Positions 1 through 8,089 of a stretch of 64,000 nucleotides of DNA are shown piece by piece. Under the pieces are notes generated by a model. The model had not been told where the DNA came from, did no database searches, and saw nothing but the letters and a program-made list of their open reading frames with translations. The position numbers and the translations under genes are program-made. Source of the stretch: Bacteroidota bacterium (lineage in GTDB: Bacteria; Bacteroidota; Bacteroidia; Flavobacteriales; Weeksellaceae); NCBI GenBank assembly GCA_023460855.1, contig JAEWOS010000016.1, forward strand, positions 1 through 64,000, given 5' to 3'. Each line of letters opens with the position of its first letter. Position 1 is the first letter of the stretch.

Positions 1-78
1 AAGTTCATGTCGCTGAGCTTTCAAACCTGAAACAGAAAACGCAGCTGCAAACAGGAAAACAAATAATCTTTTATTCAT
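1..78 (-). CDS. N-terminal fragment of a secreted or outer-membrane protein
   Basis: The first 26 residues of a minus-strand gene are visible; the rest lies outside the window. They form a classic signal peptide: MNKR, then a hydrophobic stretch (LFVFLFAAAFSVSG) and a likely cleavage after LKA or just before Q22. The ATG at 78-76 is preceded by a very good Bacteroidota promoter (134-163), which supports a real gene start. The mature function cannot be read. Such starts are common among outer-membrane beta-barrel proteins of this phylum, but that is only a guess. Confidence 0.75.
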   Translation of the reverse strand, partial: MNKRLFVFLFAAAFSVSGLKAQRHEL

Positions 79-133
79 ATAATGGTCGGGATTTACGGTT
101 ATATCTGTAATACTGGCCGTTAAATAATTGGTG

Positions 134-163
134 CAAATATAAAACATTTTTATATTACCCAAA
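134..163 (-). promoter_or_regulatory. Bacteroidota-type promoter for the gene at 1-78
   Basis: Read on the minus strand, TTTG (163-160), an 18-base spacer and TATATTTG (141-134) match the Bacteroidota primary-sigma consensus TTTG-N17..23-TAnnTTTG exactly. The implied start of transcription lies near position 128, giving a leader of about 50 bases. Confidence 0.75.
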
Positions 164-252
164 TTCTTAACAATTCGTTAAAAATAAACAAAAAAACATA
201 ATAAACCGTACTTTTTGAGGTATTATGGCATTTGGCCGGCCATATTACAAAT

Positions 253-288
253 TTCAATCCCTCATTCCGGCAGAAATGAGGGATTGAA
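253..288 (-). terminator. Strong hairpin ending the exopolysaccharide operon
   Basis: Bases 253-266 and 275-288 form a perfect 14 bp stem with an 8-base loop, starting six bases past the end of the wzc-like gene (294). On the minus strand the stem is followed by only a weakly T-rich tract (AAATTTG), so it may be a terminator or an mRNA-stabilising 3-prime hairpin. Confidence 0.6.
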
Positions 289-293
289 GAAAA

Positions 294-2798
294 CTAGTTC
301 CGGTTAAATAATTCACGGAGTTTATTTTTAATTCGGACGAGTCGCGGCTCCTTGTAATTTTTATCTTCATCGAAGTAACCGTAGCCGTAACCGTAGCCAT
401 AGCCGTATCCATAACCGTAGCCGTATCCATAACCCTGCTTAACAGAAAAATCGTTATAAACGAGCCCAAGATGTTCGACTTCTTTATTGTGATATTTTTC
501 CGTGATCATCTTCAGCATATATTTTTCGGTATATTCATGGCGCACCACGTAAATATTTGCGTCGGCATGCTTCATCAGCTCAAATGAATCGGCAACGAGT
601 CCCACTGGCGGTGAATCAATGATAATATAATCGTAAACATTCTTCAGATCTTCTATGAACTTCATATTTTTTTCGCTCATCAATAACTCCGAAGGATTTG
701 GTGGAATCGGACCTGAAGTGGCAACATCAAGGTGTGGAATCTGCGTCTGATTAATAATCTGGTCTATTGAAACTTCGCCGGTCAGATAATTAGAGATTCC
801 GTATTTATTGTCAATCCGGAAATCGCCGAAAATTTTAGGCTTCCGGAGGTCCATTCCCAGCAGAATTGTTTTGCGTCCGCTTAAAGCGAGTACCGATGCA
901 ATATTGATGGAAATATACGTTTTTCCTTCACCGCCGACAGACGACGTTACCAACACGGTTTTGCTCGTAGATTCATCGTTAAGGAGAAACCGCATATTGG
1001 CTCGTATTCCACGGAAAGCTTCTGAGATAGAGGATTTTGGTTGCTCAATAACTGTGAGATTATTCTCATGACTATTGGAACCAATAACTCCCAGAAGAGG
1101 AATTCTGGTAGCTGAAAGAAGTTCCTTGATATTCCGGATTTTATTATCGAGCAATTCAATTCCGAGCAGCAGTAACAGCGGCAGCAGCATCAGCCCGCCA
1201 ACCAGCATGTATTTTGTTTGAGAGACATTCGGTCCGATTGGTCCCTGTCCGACATTTTTCGCCGGATCAATAACATTAAGGTCTGATTTATTTGTTGCCA
1301 GTTTAATTTCCGTTTCGTTCTGCCGGTTGAGTATACTGTTGTAGGTAGCCTCAATCATGTTATATCCGCGTTCTGCATCAAGATACCTTCTTTCTTTTTC
1401 AGGATAAGAAGATAGGTCTGCAGACGACTCCGCTATTTCCCTGTTAATCCTGTTAATTTCGTTGTAATACTGATTGTAATAACCGCTTAAAGAACTGTTT
1501 GAATTGGTTCGCGCTTCGTTAATAAGCCTGTTTATCTCGCGCATCGGTTCTGAATTAGGCGTATAAATGGTCGCCATTTCCCGTCTTTTTGCGTATAAAG
1601 CTTTCAGTTCGGATACGGTTGCTGAAAAAAGACCATCCTGCACACCGGCCGCGGAAGTGCTGATCATGCGGTCCAGGTTTTGTGAAGCCAAAGATCCGCG
1701 GATCGTATTCAGTGAATTAACTTTCTGAACGAGATCGGCTTTTTGTGCTTCGAGTTCCTTTATGCGTACCAGTGATTTCTCATCCCGGTCCTTGATATCG
1801 TAAAGTTCTTCACTCACTTTCATGTGGTTAAGAACTGCAGCTGCGGAATCGAGTTTCCGTCTGATTTTGGCCATATTTTCATCCAGATACACCTGCGTAT
1901 TCTTGTCTACCCTGTTCTGATCGACGAGACGTTTCTTAATCAGTTCCTCAACGGAAGTATTCAAAAAGTTTACGGTACCGTTCAGGTTATAACCTTTTTT
2001 TGAAATCCTCATGATGGTATTGATTTCAGGATCAAAATCGACACCGATTGTAGACACCAGAGCATTCACTGTACTGTTAACTGAGGAAAGAGTAACGATA
2101 ATATTTTCTAGAACAAGAGAAGATTTTTGCGGATTCTCAGTTAACCGGAATCGAAGGTTAGGTGATGTATACCACTCTCCGACTGAAATCACTTTGTTTT
2201 GTGGCCTCGGAAAAGCTCCTGTCGTATGAAAACCTTCGGTAGAATAACTGTAGAGACTGGTGGAATGACCTTCTTCCGGAAGAACTACTTCGTAGCGGTT
2301 TTTTCCGCGCGGCAGAAAGGTAATCGGATAATCTATCTGCTGCAAATGAGACTCGTCTATTTCCATGAAGAAAGGAGAATCAAATTTATCAAGATAGGTT
2401 GATTTTATAGTGCCTTTTGTTGCATAGTTTACGTACAGCTTCAGCTGTTTAACAAGATATTCGTTATGAGATCGGGACAGCAGCATTTTCTTGAGATAAA
2501 CGCCATCCTGATTTCCGCCCTGTCCCCAAATAAAATTGATAGACTGGTTCGGTGTGAAATAACTTGCAGTGTTGTTTGAAATACTTAAAGACAAATCGGA
2601 AGCATATATTCTCTGTGCATAATATTTGTCATAAATCCAGAATATCCCGTAGCCTAAAAGCCCCATCAATACCAACCAGTACCAGTTGCGCAAAACGCGT
2701 CTCAGGAAATGCTCGACATCAAAGAACGCAAATGTTCCGACTTTTTCTTTGGCCGGCACACCTAAAGCAGTTGTTTTATTTTCTTTACCCGGAATCAT
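294..2798 (-). CDS. Wzc-like exopolysaccharide co-polymerase and tyrosine autokinase
   Basis: Inner-membrane polysaccharide co-polymerase fused to a bacterial tyrosine kinase (834 aa). A Wzz-type N-terminal domain has a membrane segment at about residues 39-57, a long periplasmic coiled-coil region follows, and a second membrane segment lies near 530-549. The cytoplasmic BY-kinase shows a Walker A (GGEGKT, about 616-625), a Walker A-prime (GMDLRKP) and a Walker B (IIIDSPP, about 726). The tail carries ten consecutive Gly-Tyr pairs (about 789-808), the place where this family has its autophosphorylated tyrosine cluster. By family it controls polymer length and export together with the Wza-like lipoprotein encoded just upstream (gap of one base). 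Last gene of the operon. Confidence 0.93.
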   Translation of the reverse strand: MIPGKENKTTALGVPAKEKVGTFAFFDVEHFLRRVLRNWYWLVLMGLLGYGIFWIYDKYYAQRIYASDLSLSISNNTASYFTPNQSINFIWGQGGNQDGVYLKKMLLSRSHNEYLVKQLKLYVNYATKGTIKSTYLDKFDSPFFMEIDESHLQQIDYPITFLPRGKNRYEVVLPEEGHSTSLYSYSTEGFHTTGAFPRPQNKVISVGEWYTSPNLRFRLTENPQKSSLVLENIIVTLSSVNSTVNALVSTIGVDFDPEINTIMRISKKGYNLNGTVNFLNTSVEELIKKRLVDQNRVDKNTQVYLDENMAKIRRKLDSAAAVLNHMKVSEELYDIKDRDEKSLVRIKELEAQKADLVQKVNSLNTIRGSLASQNLDRMISTSAAGVQDGLFSATVSELKALYAKRREMATIYTPNSEPMREINRLINEARTNSNSSLSGYYNQYYNEINRINREIAESSADLSSYPEKERRYLDAERGYNMIEATYNSILNRQNETEIKLATNKSDLNVIDPAKNVGQGPIGPNVSQTKYMLVGGLMLLPLLLLLGIELLDNKIRNIKELLSATRIPLLGVIGSNSHENNLTVIEQPKSSISEAFRGIRANMRFLLNDESTSKTVLVTSSVGGEGKTYISINIASVLALSGRKTILLGMDLRKPKIFGDFRIDNKYGISNYLTGEVSIDQIINQTQIPHLDVATSGPIPPNPSELLMSEKNMKFIEDLKNVYDYIIIDSPPVGLVADSFELMKHADANIYVVRHEYTEKYMLKMITEKYHNKEVEHLGLVYNDFSVKQGYGYGYGYGYGYGYGYGYGYFDEDKNYKEPRLVRIKNKLRELFNRN
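375..434 (-). repeat. Hexanucleotide repeat tract encoding (Gly-Tyr)10
   Basis: Ten 6-base units of the form GGN-TAY, in frame in the wzc-like gene, encode an uninterrupted (GY)10. Third-position changes vary from unit to unit, so it is a degenerate minisatellite and not a perfect copy array. Confidence 0.9.
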
Positions 2799-2799
2799 C

Positions 2800-3639
2800 T
2801 TAAAGCCTTGAAATGATTAGATAAATTGACATTACTGTGGTAAGCAACGATACGCTCGTAGTTACTGCCTGCAGAGGATTCTGTCCGAATCCGTTCAGGT
2901 TTTTAGCCCTTGTATTCAGGTATATTTCGTCGCCGTTCTGCACCCAGAAATACGGTGAGTTCATTACATCCTGTCTGGTAAGATCAAGTCTCGCAATTTT
3001 GATTCCTTCCGGAAGTTTTCTGTGTATTTCAACGTTTGTTCTGTCAATCGTTCTGTTCAGGCCTCCATTCATGGAAATAGCTTCGAAAACATTCAGCGTA
3101 TTTTTATATACTTTCTTTTCACCTGAAATCTGTGTCGTTTCCACATCACCGATAACGTAATAAGTGATACCGTCGAGATTCAGACGAACTTCGGACTTTC
3201 CTTCAACGAAATTGTGGTTAACCTGTTGCTGAATCTCTTCATTTACTTCCTCGAGCGTTTTTCCTTCTACTTTGAAATAGCCGATTCCAAACACATATAT
3301 ATCTCCCTTGGAATCAACACGCAGGCCATTGAAATAAATGGTAACATTTCCACCTCCGCCACCGGAAGTAGTAATCTGTCCGCCTGCCTGATTAGCTCCA
3401 CTGGTATGAAGATTAGAATAAAACTGTGCTGCGTCTCCTTTTGGCGTTGTAACAATGTTCAGCGTGAACATGTCATTCCTTGTAATTCTGTAAACCGGAA
3501 TATTGTAAGGCACAAGCCCTTCTTCGTTAATTACCAGACTTTCGCTTGGCTGATTGTACCGAACATCCTTAACCGTTACGCAGGAGCTAAGAAAGAAGGG
3601 AGCTGCTAGTAAAAAGAGGTACAGATATTTCTTCATCAT
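2800..3639 (-). CDS. Wza-like polysaccharide export lipoprotein
   Basis: Outer-membrane polysaccharide export protein of the Wza/BexD family (279 aa from the chosen start). The start at 3639 (ATG ATG AAG) is preferred over an upstream TTG at 3657 because it gives a compact lipoprotein signal with lipobox LSSC and lipidated Cys20. Poly_export and SLBB-type segments follow: the region near IYVFGIGYFKVEGKTLEEV and the later YYVIGDVETT. A hydrophobic C-terminal helix (SLLTTVMSIYLIISRL) would span the outer membrane, as in Wza. The gene sits 12 bases after the WecA-like gene and one base before the kinase. Confidence 0.92.
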   Translation of the reverse strand: MMKKYLYLFLLAAPFFLSSCVTVKDVRYNQPSESLVINEEGLVPYNIPVYRITRNDMFTLNIVTTPKGDAAQFYSNLHTSGANQAGGQITTSGGGGGNVTIYFNGLRVDSKGDIYVFGIGYFKVEGKTLEEVNEEIQQQVNHNFVEGKSEVRLNLDGITYYVIGDVETTQISGEKKVYKNTLNVFEAISMNGGLNRTIDRTNVEIHRKLPEGIKIARLDLTRQDVMNSPYFWVQNGDEIYLNTRAKNLNGFGQNPLQAVTTSVSLLTTVMSIYLIISRL

Positions 3640-3669
3640 CAGTATTTGAGTGTACAAAAATATAAAAAT

Positions 3670-4785
3670 TTAATCCTTGACTGCATGCTTCATAAAAAGG
3701 TTAGGAAGATATGCACCGACGAATCCCAGCGCAAGGACAATTAATAGCAAAAGATTCACGTTGAGATGGCGAAAATAATAGGTAACAGCCACCAATACCA
3801 CATAATAACACAGAATATAAAACGACGACCGGCGGTGTGTTAGCCCCAGTTTCAATAATTTATGATGAATGTGGTTTTTGTCGGCTTCGAATAGCGACGT
3901 TCTTCTCACCAGTCTCACGATGATCACATTCAGCGTGTCAATAATCGGTAATATTAAAATGGCAACCGCAATGGCAGGGGCAGACTGCAGATGGTACAAC
4001 GGAATACCAGAAATACCTTTATCAATGAAAATATCGATAAAGTTTATGGATGTAAATGCCAACAGACAACCTAAAATCATGGAACCGGTATCGCCCATAA
4101 AAACTTTATTCGTGCGGTAATTGGAGAGGTTATAATATAAAAATGCCAGCACGCTCCCGATAATAACGGCACAAAAAACGACCAGCGGAAAATTGTAGTC
4201 TCCCAACCTGTAATAGCTGATTGCGAACATCAGACTGCATAAGACCGAATATCCCCCCGCTAAACCGTCAATTCCGTCAATCAGGTTGAAGGCATTAATC
4301 AGAATGATAAATGTGAAGATGCTGAAAAAAACACTGGCAAAGTAGTTTAGCTCATAAATTCCGAAAACCCCAAATGCATTTCTGATGCGCACATCAGAGC
4401 CAATTACCAACAATGCTGAAACGATAATCTGCGCTATCATTTTTTTATATGCCCGCATCACAACAATATCATCCATAACTCCAATATAAAGCAGAATTAC
4501 GATGGAAGCGAAAAGAAATTTATATAATTCGAAAAGTTCAAAAGCGAAGATAGATGCAGAAACCGCAATGGAGTAAAAAATAGCAATACCGCCAAGATTC
4601 GGAATTTTACGCAGATGCGAACTTCTTGCACCGGGTTCATCCATCAGGTTTTTTCTGCGCGAAATTTTTACAATTGTCGGAATCGACAAAAAGGTTATGA
4701 GAAAAGATGAAATGAAGCCAACGGTTAATTTGACCCAAAAAACAGGAATACCAAAGCCGTTTACTATTAATTCCAACTTTTCCAT
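3670..4785 (-). CDS. WecA/TagO-like undecaprenyl-phosphate sugar-1-phosphate transferase
   Basis: Polytopic inner-membrane glycosyltransferase family 4 enzyme (371 aa) that by family transfers a sugar-1-phosphate from a UDP-sugar to undecaprenyl phosphate, the first step of a lipid-linked polysaccharide repeat. Visible motifs are MDDIVVMRAYKK, NAFNLIDGIDGLAGG (the acidic metal-binding loop), FMGDTGSM and the cytoplasmic HIHHKLLKLGL histidine motif, between about ten hydrophobic helices. The sugar cannot be deduced; GlcNAc is the commonest for this group. The start ATG at 4785 lies one base past the stop of the EpsG-like gene. Confidence 0.9.
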   Translation of the reverse strand: MEKLELIVNGFGIPVFWVKLTVGFISSFLITFLSIPTIVKISRRKNLMDEPGARSSHLRKIPNLGGIAIFYSIAVSASIFAFELFELYKFLFASIVILLYIGVMDDIVVMRAYKKMIAQIIVSALLVIGSDVRIRNAFGVFGIYELNYFASVFFSIFTFIILINAFNLIDGIDGLAGGYSVLCSLMFAISYYRLGDYNFPLVVFCAVIIGSVLAFLYYNLSNYRTNKVFMGDTGSMILGCLLAFTSINFIDIFIDKGISGIPLYHLQSAPAIAVAILILPIIDTLNVIIVRLVRRTSLFEADKNHIHHKLLKLGLTHRRSSFYILCYYVVLVAVTYYFRHLNVNLLLLIVLALGFVGAYLPNLFMKHAVKD

Positions 4786-4786
4786 C

Positions 4787-5920
4787 TTACTGCCAAAGTG
4801 CGTTTTTATAGCGGTCAGTAGTAAACGAACCGCGATGACCGTTTCCTCTACCGAAATAGAAAAACATCATGGTGAGGTATGTGATAAAAATGAGATATAA
4901 CATATTACGGACACGTTCCTGATTGGCATACACAATACTTGGAAGGCAGAACATTGCCACGAAAAACATGTAAGCGCCCGGAAGCCGTACAGCAAAAATT
5001 TCGTTTGACCGGAAAAAATAAAACATCGCCATGCCGCAAACCGCCAGGTTCCGCATATATTCGTACCACCAGACATTTTCGCAGCCCGACCGGTCGTAGC
5101 GAATCAGTATTCCGATCCAAATTAATTTTACCAGATCGTTCAGGCCGGTTTCCACTTCGGTGCCGTAATACCTGTCGTCCAGATATCCTGTGTACGCACT
5201 GGTAACATCTGCAGGCGCCAGAGACTCGAATAGTCCGCCTCCCAATCGGTAAAGCTCCAGTGGTGAAACCAGCAATGCCAAAATGAGAACCCAGAAGATC
5301 CGGTTGCTGTTCATCGGTATTTTCACCAGCCAGAACGCCGGGAGAAAAACGATGGATGTCTTATGAAAACCAAGGGCAATGTACATACAAATCAGGAAAG
5401 CAAACAGGTTTCTGGACTTGATATATCTAAAGGAATAAACGCAGACCGCAATTCCCAGTCCCTGACGCATTTGCCCGCTGTCTTCAAAAAACATGATGGG
5501 CATAAAGTAAAAAAGTATCGCAAGTGCCGGAAATTCTACATTCTTATAAATTGTGGTAAACTTCAGGCTTACAGCAATAATAGCCATCAGCAGCGTTACA
5601 TAGTAAAATGGCAGGCCAAGATCGAAAACAATTTTATTAAGAAAAACGAAAAGCCATTCAATATCCTCGCGTACAGGCTGGAACATCGCCTTCTGAAAAA
5701 CTTCTCCGTAACTGGTATAAAGAGAAAAACCGGTAAATAAAGCCCGGTAAATCGGATAATCAGCACCAACATTGATACGGAAACCAACAGCGATGATAAT
5801 AAGAATTGCCGCAAGCCAGGTAAAAAGCGGCTGTTTCCGCTCGGTTCTGAAAATTTCAATATAGCTCCCTATCAGCAGCAGCACAAAAATCGCTATAAAG
5901 ATAGGATGCAGTATCGGCAT
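4787..5920 (-). CDS. EpsG-family polysaccharide polymerase-like membrane protein
   Basis: Polytopic membrane protein (377 aa) with roughly ten hydrophobic segments. Its N-terminal layout and the early block GFRINVGADYPIYRALF are typical of the EpsG/Wzy-like family, which joins lipid-linked repeat units into polymer at the periplasmic face. The family is poorly conserved, so the call rests on that early motif, overall topology and its place between a GT2 and a WecA-like gene. The charged C-terminus (RGNGHRGSFTTDRYKN) is probably cytoplasmic. Confidence 0.8.
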   Translation of the reverse strand: MPILHPIFIAIFVLLLIGSYIEIFRTERKQPLFTWLAAILIIIAVGFRINVGADYPIYRALFTGFSLYTSYGEVFQKAMFQPVREDIEWLFVFLNKIVFDLGLPFYYVTLLMAIIAVSLKFTTIYKNVEFPALAILFYFMPIMFFEDSGQMRQGLGIAVCVYSFRYIKSRNLFAFLICMYIALGFHKTSIVFLPAFWLVKIPMNSNRIFWVLILALLVSPLELYRLGGGLFESLAPADVTSAYTGYLDDRYYGTEVETGLNDLVKLIWIGILIRYDRSGCENVWWYEYMRNLAVCGMAMFYFFRSNEIFAVRLPGAYMFFVAMFCLPSIVYANQERVRNMLYLIFITYLTMMFFYFGRGNGHRGSFTTDRYKNALWQ

Positions 5921-5938
5921 AAAAGGATTGTGTTTTTG

Positions 5939-6928
5939 TTACACCAGTCTTCTGAGGAGCTTTTCCTGACCGAGAAAGTACAGAAGGTAGTATATTTTTT
6001 TTTTCAGGGGCAAAGATAAGAGATAATTGCGGTCAAATCTCCGATAATTAACAATTTCCATTGTGGAAATGTCTCTTTTTCGGATAAAACTCTTTAATTC
6101 CGCAGACATTTTGCCGTATTGTTCCCCATCTTTAACAAATGCAAGATATGCGAGAAAAGTGTATACGCCTTCCAGAATCTGAAATCCTTTCAGTGCTTTT
6201 TTCTCTGTGGAATACTGAGATTCAGCAAAAACTTTTTCCACATCCTCCACGGCTTTTAATATGTCCAGCCCTTTCTCCGTGTGCGTTTTTGTTATGGAAT
6301 CCGATCTTTCCAGATACTGATAATGGAACTTTTGTGTTTGAGCAAGTGTCTTACACTGAAGCAGTAATTGAGGAATCAGCTGAATATCCTCAAAATGAAC
6401 ACCTTTCCGGAATCTAAAGTGCTGAAAAAGCTCTTTTCGGAATAATTTGTTACACGCAAAATAACTTAAATCCGAAAACACAGATATATGTTTGGCGAGA
6501 TCAATTTTTTCCGGCATATTGGGAATCTGAGTGAGTTTCTGTGTAACATTTCCGTTTTCATCTACTTTCTGAAGATTACAGATGACCATTTCCGCACCGT
6601 GTTTTTGCGCAAGACCATACATCTCTTCAAACATTTCTGCATTTACATAGTCGTCACTGTCAACAAATCCTATGAATTCTCCTGCTGCACGGTCCAGACC
6701 ATAATTCCGGGCATCGCTTAAGCCGCCGTTTTCTTTCCGGAAATTCCTGATTCTATTGCTGTGTTTTCGTTGAAACTCTTCGATAATTTCCTGCGAACCA
6801 TCTGTGCTTCCGTCATTCACAACCAGAATTTCAATATCTTCGAGGGTTTGCGAAACCAAGGAATCAAGGCATTTCTCCAAATACCTTTCAACATTGTACA
6901 CCGGAACAATAACGGAAACCTTTCGCAT
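5939..6928 (-). CDS. Family 2 glycosyltransferase
   Basis: GT-A fold glycosyltransferase (329 aa), presumably extending the lipid-linked sugar of the exopolysaccharide on the cytoplasmic face. The N-terminus carries the family pattern: VSVIVPVYNVERYL, then VVNDGSTDGS (about 36-45), NGGLSDARN and the metal/nucleotide-binding DSDD (90-93). The C-terminal third is helical and unassigned. The gene starts three bases after the stop of the arginase-like gene and lies 18 bases before the EpsG-like gene, so the set is clearly one operon. Confidence 0.92.
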   Translation of the reverse strand: MRKVSVIVPVYNVERYLEKCLDSLVSQTLEDIEILVVNDGSTDGSQEIIEEFQRKHSNRIRNFRKENGGLSDARNYGLDRAAGEFIGFVDSDDYVNAEMFEEMYGLAQKHGAEMVICNLQKVDENGNVTQKLTQIPNMPEKIDLAKHISVFSDLSYFACNKLFRKELFQHFRFRKGVHFEDIQLIPQLLLQCKTLAQTQKFHYQYLERSDSITKTHTEKGLDILKAVEDVEKVFAESQYSTEKKALKGFQILEGVYTFLAYLAFVKDGEQYGKMSAELKSFIRKRDISTMEIVNYRRFDRNYLLSLPLKKKIYYLLYFLGQEKLLRRLV

Positions 6929-6931
6929 TTC

Positions 6932-8011
6932 CTAACCCACAAATTTCTGCAAACGCGAACTCAGCAAACCTTTTTTCGCATCTTCATATTCTGCCGCCGA
7001 GCAAGGCAGACATTTGTTCAAATCTTCATCATTACCGAAATACCAAAGGTCAGAAAAGGTATCTCTCTTGAATGAAAAATTCTGATCATCGATCATGATC
7101 CAGTACGTTTCAATATTTTTATCCTTTGGATGCGACTGCTGAATATTAATTCCTTCCAGCAAATACCAGAGCATCTGCGCAAGCAACTGATTATTCAATT
7201 GTGAATGTATATCGAAATTGAAATTAAAAATCCCCACACATTTCAGATTTTCACCCAAACCGGTTTCCTTCATATATGCGCAAATTTCGCGTCTGTTCAA
7301 ACCGTTAACCTGCGGCCGGCAAGAGAAAGGCTCAGCAAAACTCTCCACCGCATCACAGTTCAACGTAACCAGATCCGCATTTCTGAAATAAGGTTCCGTA
7401 AGAGACGTATCATCCATCATTTCAGCAAGCCGCACTACATCAAAATCTACCTGTTTTACTATTTTCAGGATATCATCATGGTTTAAATGCTTCTGATAAC
7501 CAAGCAGATGAAAATTATTGATACTGAAATTCTTAGTACTGAAAATCTTTGCCAGAAAATTTTGCTCGTTAATTTCTTCACCATTGCTGTCCAGTGAAAC
7601 TGCACTGGAAATATGGGTGTAATTGATGTTTTGATGATGAAAATTCAGCGTATAAAAAAGGGAATAGGCAAGATCTGAACTTCCCCCGATAATCAGCGGA
7701 ATGGATTTCCTGTATAGACACGCCGAAATTACTTCCTGTAAAATATAATGGGTGTCCTGAACGCTTTTTCCGGAAACTAGATCGCCAAGATCACATACCG
7801 GCACTTCAAAATCCAGTTTGGAAAGTCTGTAAAATTGTCTTCGCACGGAATTAAAGTCCAGTATCTCTGCTTCACCTCCCGCCCCGCGTCTGTCGGAAAC
7901 CCAGATCAAAACCACACCACCTTCAGGGATTTCGCGACCGATCATTGAGCCGATCTGCCACTTTTCGCACTTTATTTTTTCAGGTTGAATGAGGAATTCT
8001 TCGTAATTCAT
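6932..8011 (-). CDS. Arginase/formimidoylglutamase-fold protein without metal ligands (pseudoenzyme)
   Basis: The protein (359 aa) has the overall order of the ureohydrolase superfamily, but the metal-binding motifs are gone. The GGDH-type motif reads IIGGSSD (about residues 105-112), the DxHxD motif reads SLDSNGEE (about 138), and the SxDxDxxDP motif reads TLNCDAVESFAEP (about 214-227). None keeps its histidine, and most of the aspartates are lost, so hydrolase activity is unlikely. It is the first gene of the exopolysaccharide operon, three bases ahead of the GT2. Its role is unknown; a scaffold or regulatory function is only a possibility. Confidence 0.72.
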   Translation of the reverse strand: MNYEEFLIQPEKIKCEKWQIGSMIGREIPEGGVVLIWVSDRRGAGGEAEILDFNSVRRQFYRLSKLDFEVPVCDLGDLVSGKSVQDTHYILQEVISACLYRKSIPLIIGGSSDLAYSLFYTLNFHHQNINYTHISSAVSLDSNGEEINEQNFLAKIFSTKNFSINNFHLLGYQKHLNHDDILKIVKQVDFDVVRLAEMMDDTSLTEPYFRNADLVTLNCDAVESFAEPFSCRPQVNGLNRREICAYMKETGLGENLKCVGIFNFNFDIHSQLNNQLLAQMLWYLLEGINIQQSHPKDKNIETYWIMIDDQNFSFKRDTFSDLWYFGNDEDLNKCLPCSAAEYEDAKKGLLSSRLQKFVG

Positions 8012-8040
8012 CGTAATAACTATTCATTCGCAAATTAACG

Positions 8041-8064
8041 AAAAAAGGCACAGTTTCCCGTGCC
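8041..8064 (-). terminator. Terminator of the T9SS cargo gene
   Basis: On the minus strand the stem GGCAC/GTGCC (8060-8064 with 8047-8051) is followed by six T residues (8046-8041). It sits 26 bases past the stop of the gene that ends at 8090 and just before the arginase-like gene. Confidence 0.7.
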
Positions 8065-8089
8065 TCGCTTCTATTCTGAAAAAACCCGT

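Noticed and set aside
254..469. Second minus-strand frame giving a Met/Asp/Thr/Ala repeat
   Set aside because: It is the out-of-frame reading of the Gly-Tyr tract of the kinase gene; the low-complexity sequence comes from the hexanucleotide units.
3214..3609. 131-codon plus-strand frame within the Wza-like gene
   Set aside because: Antisense shadow of a gene with clear lipoprotein signal and family motifs on the other strand.
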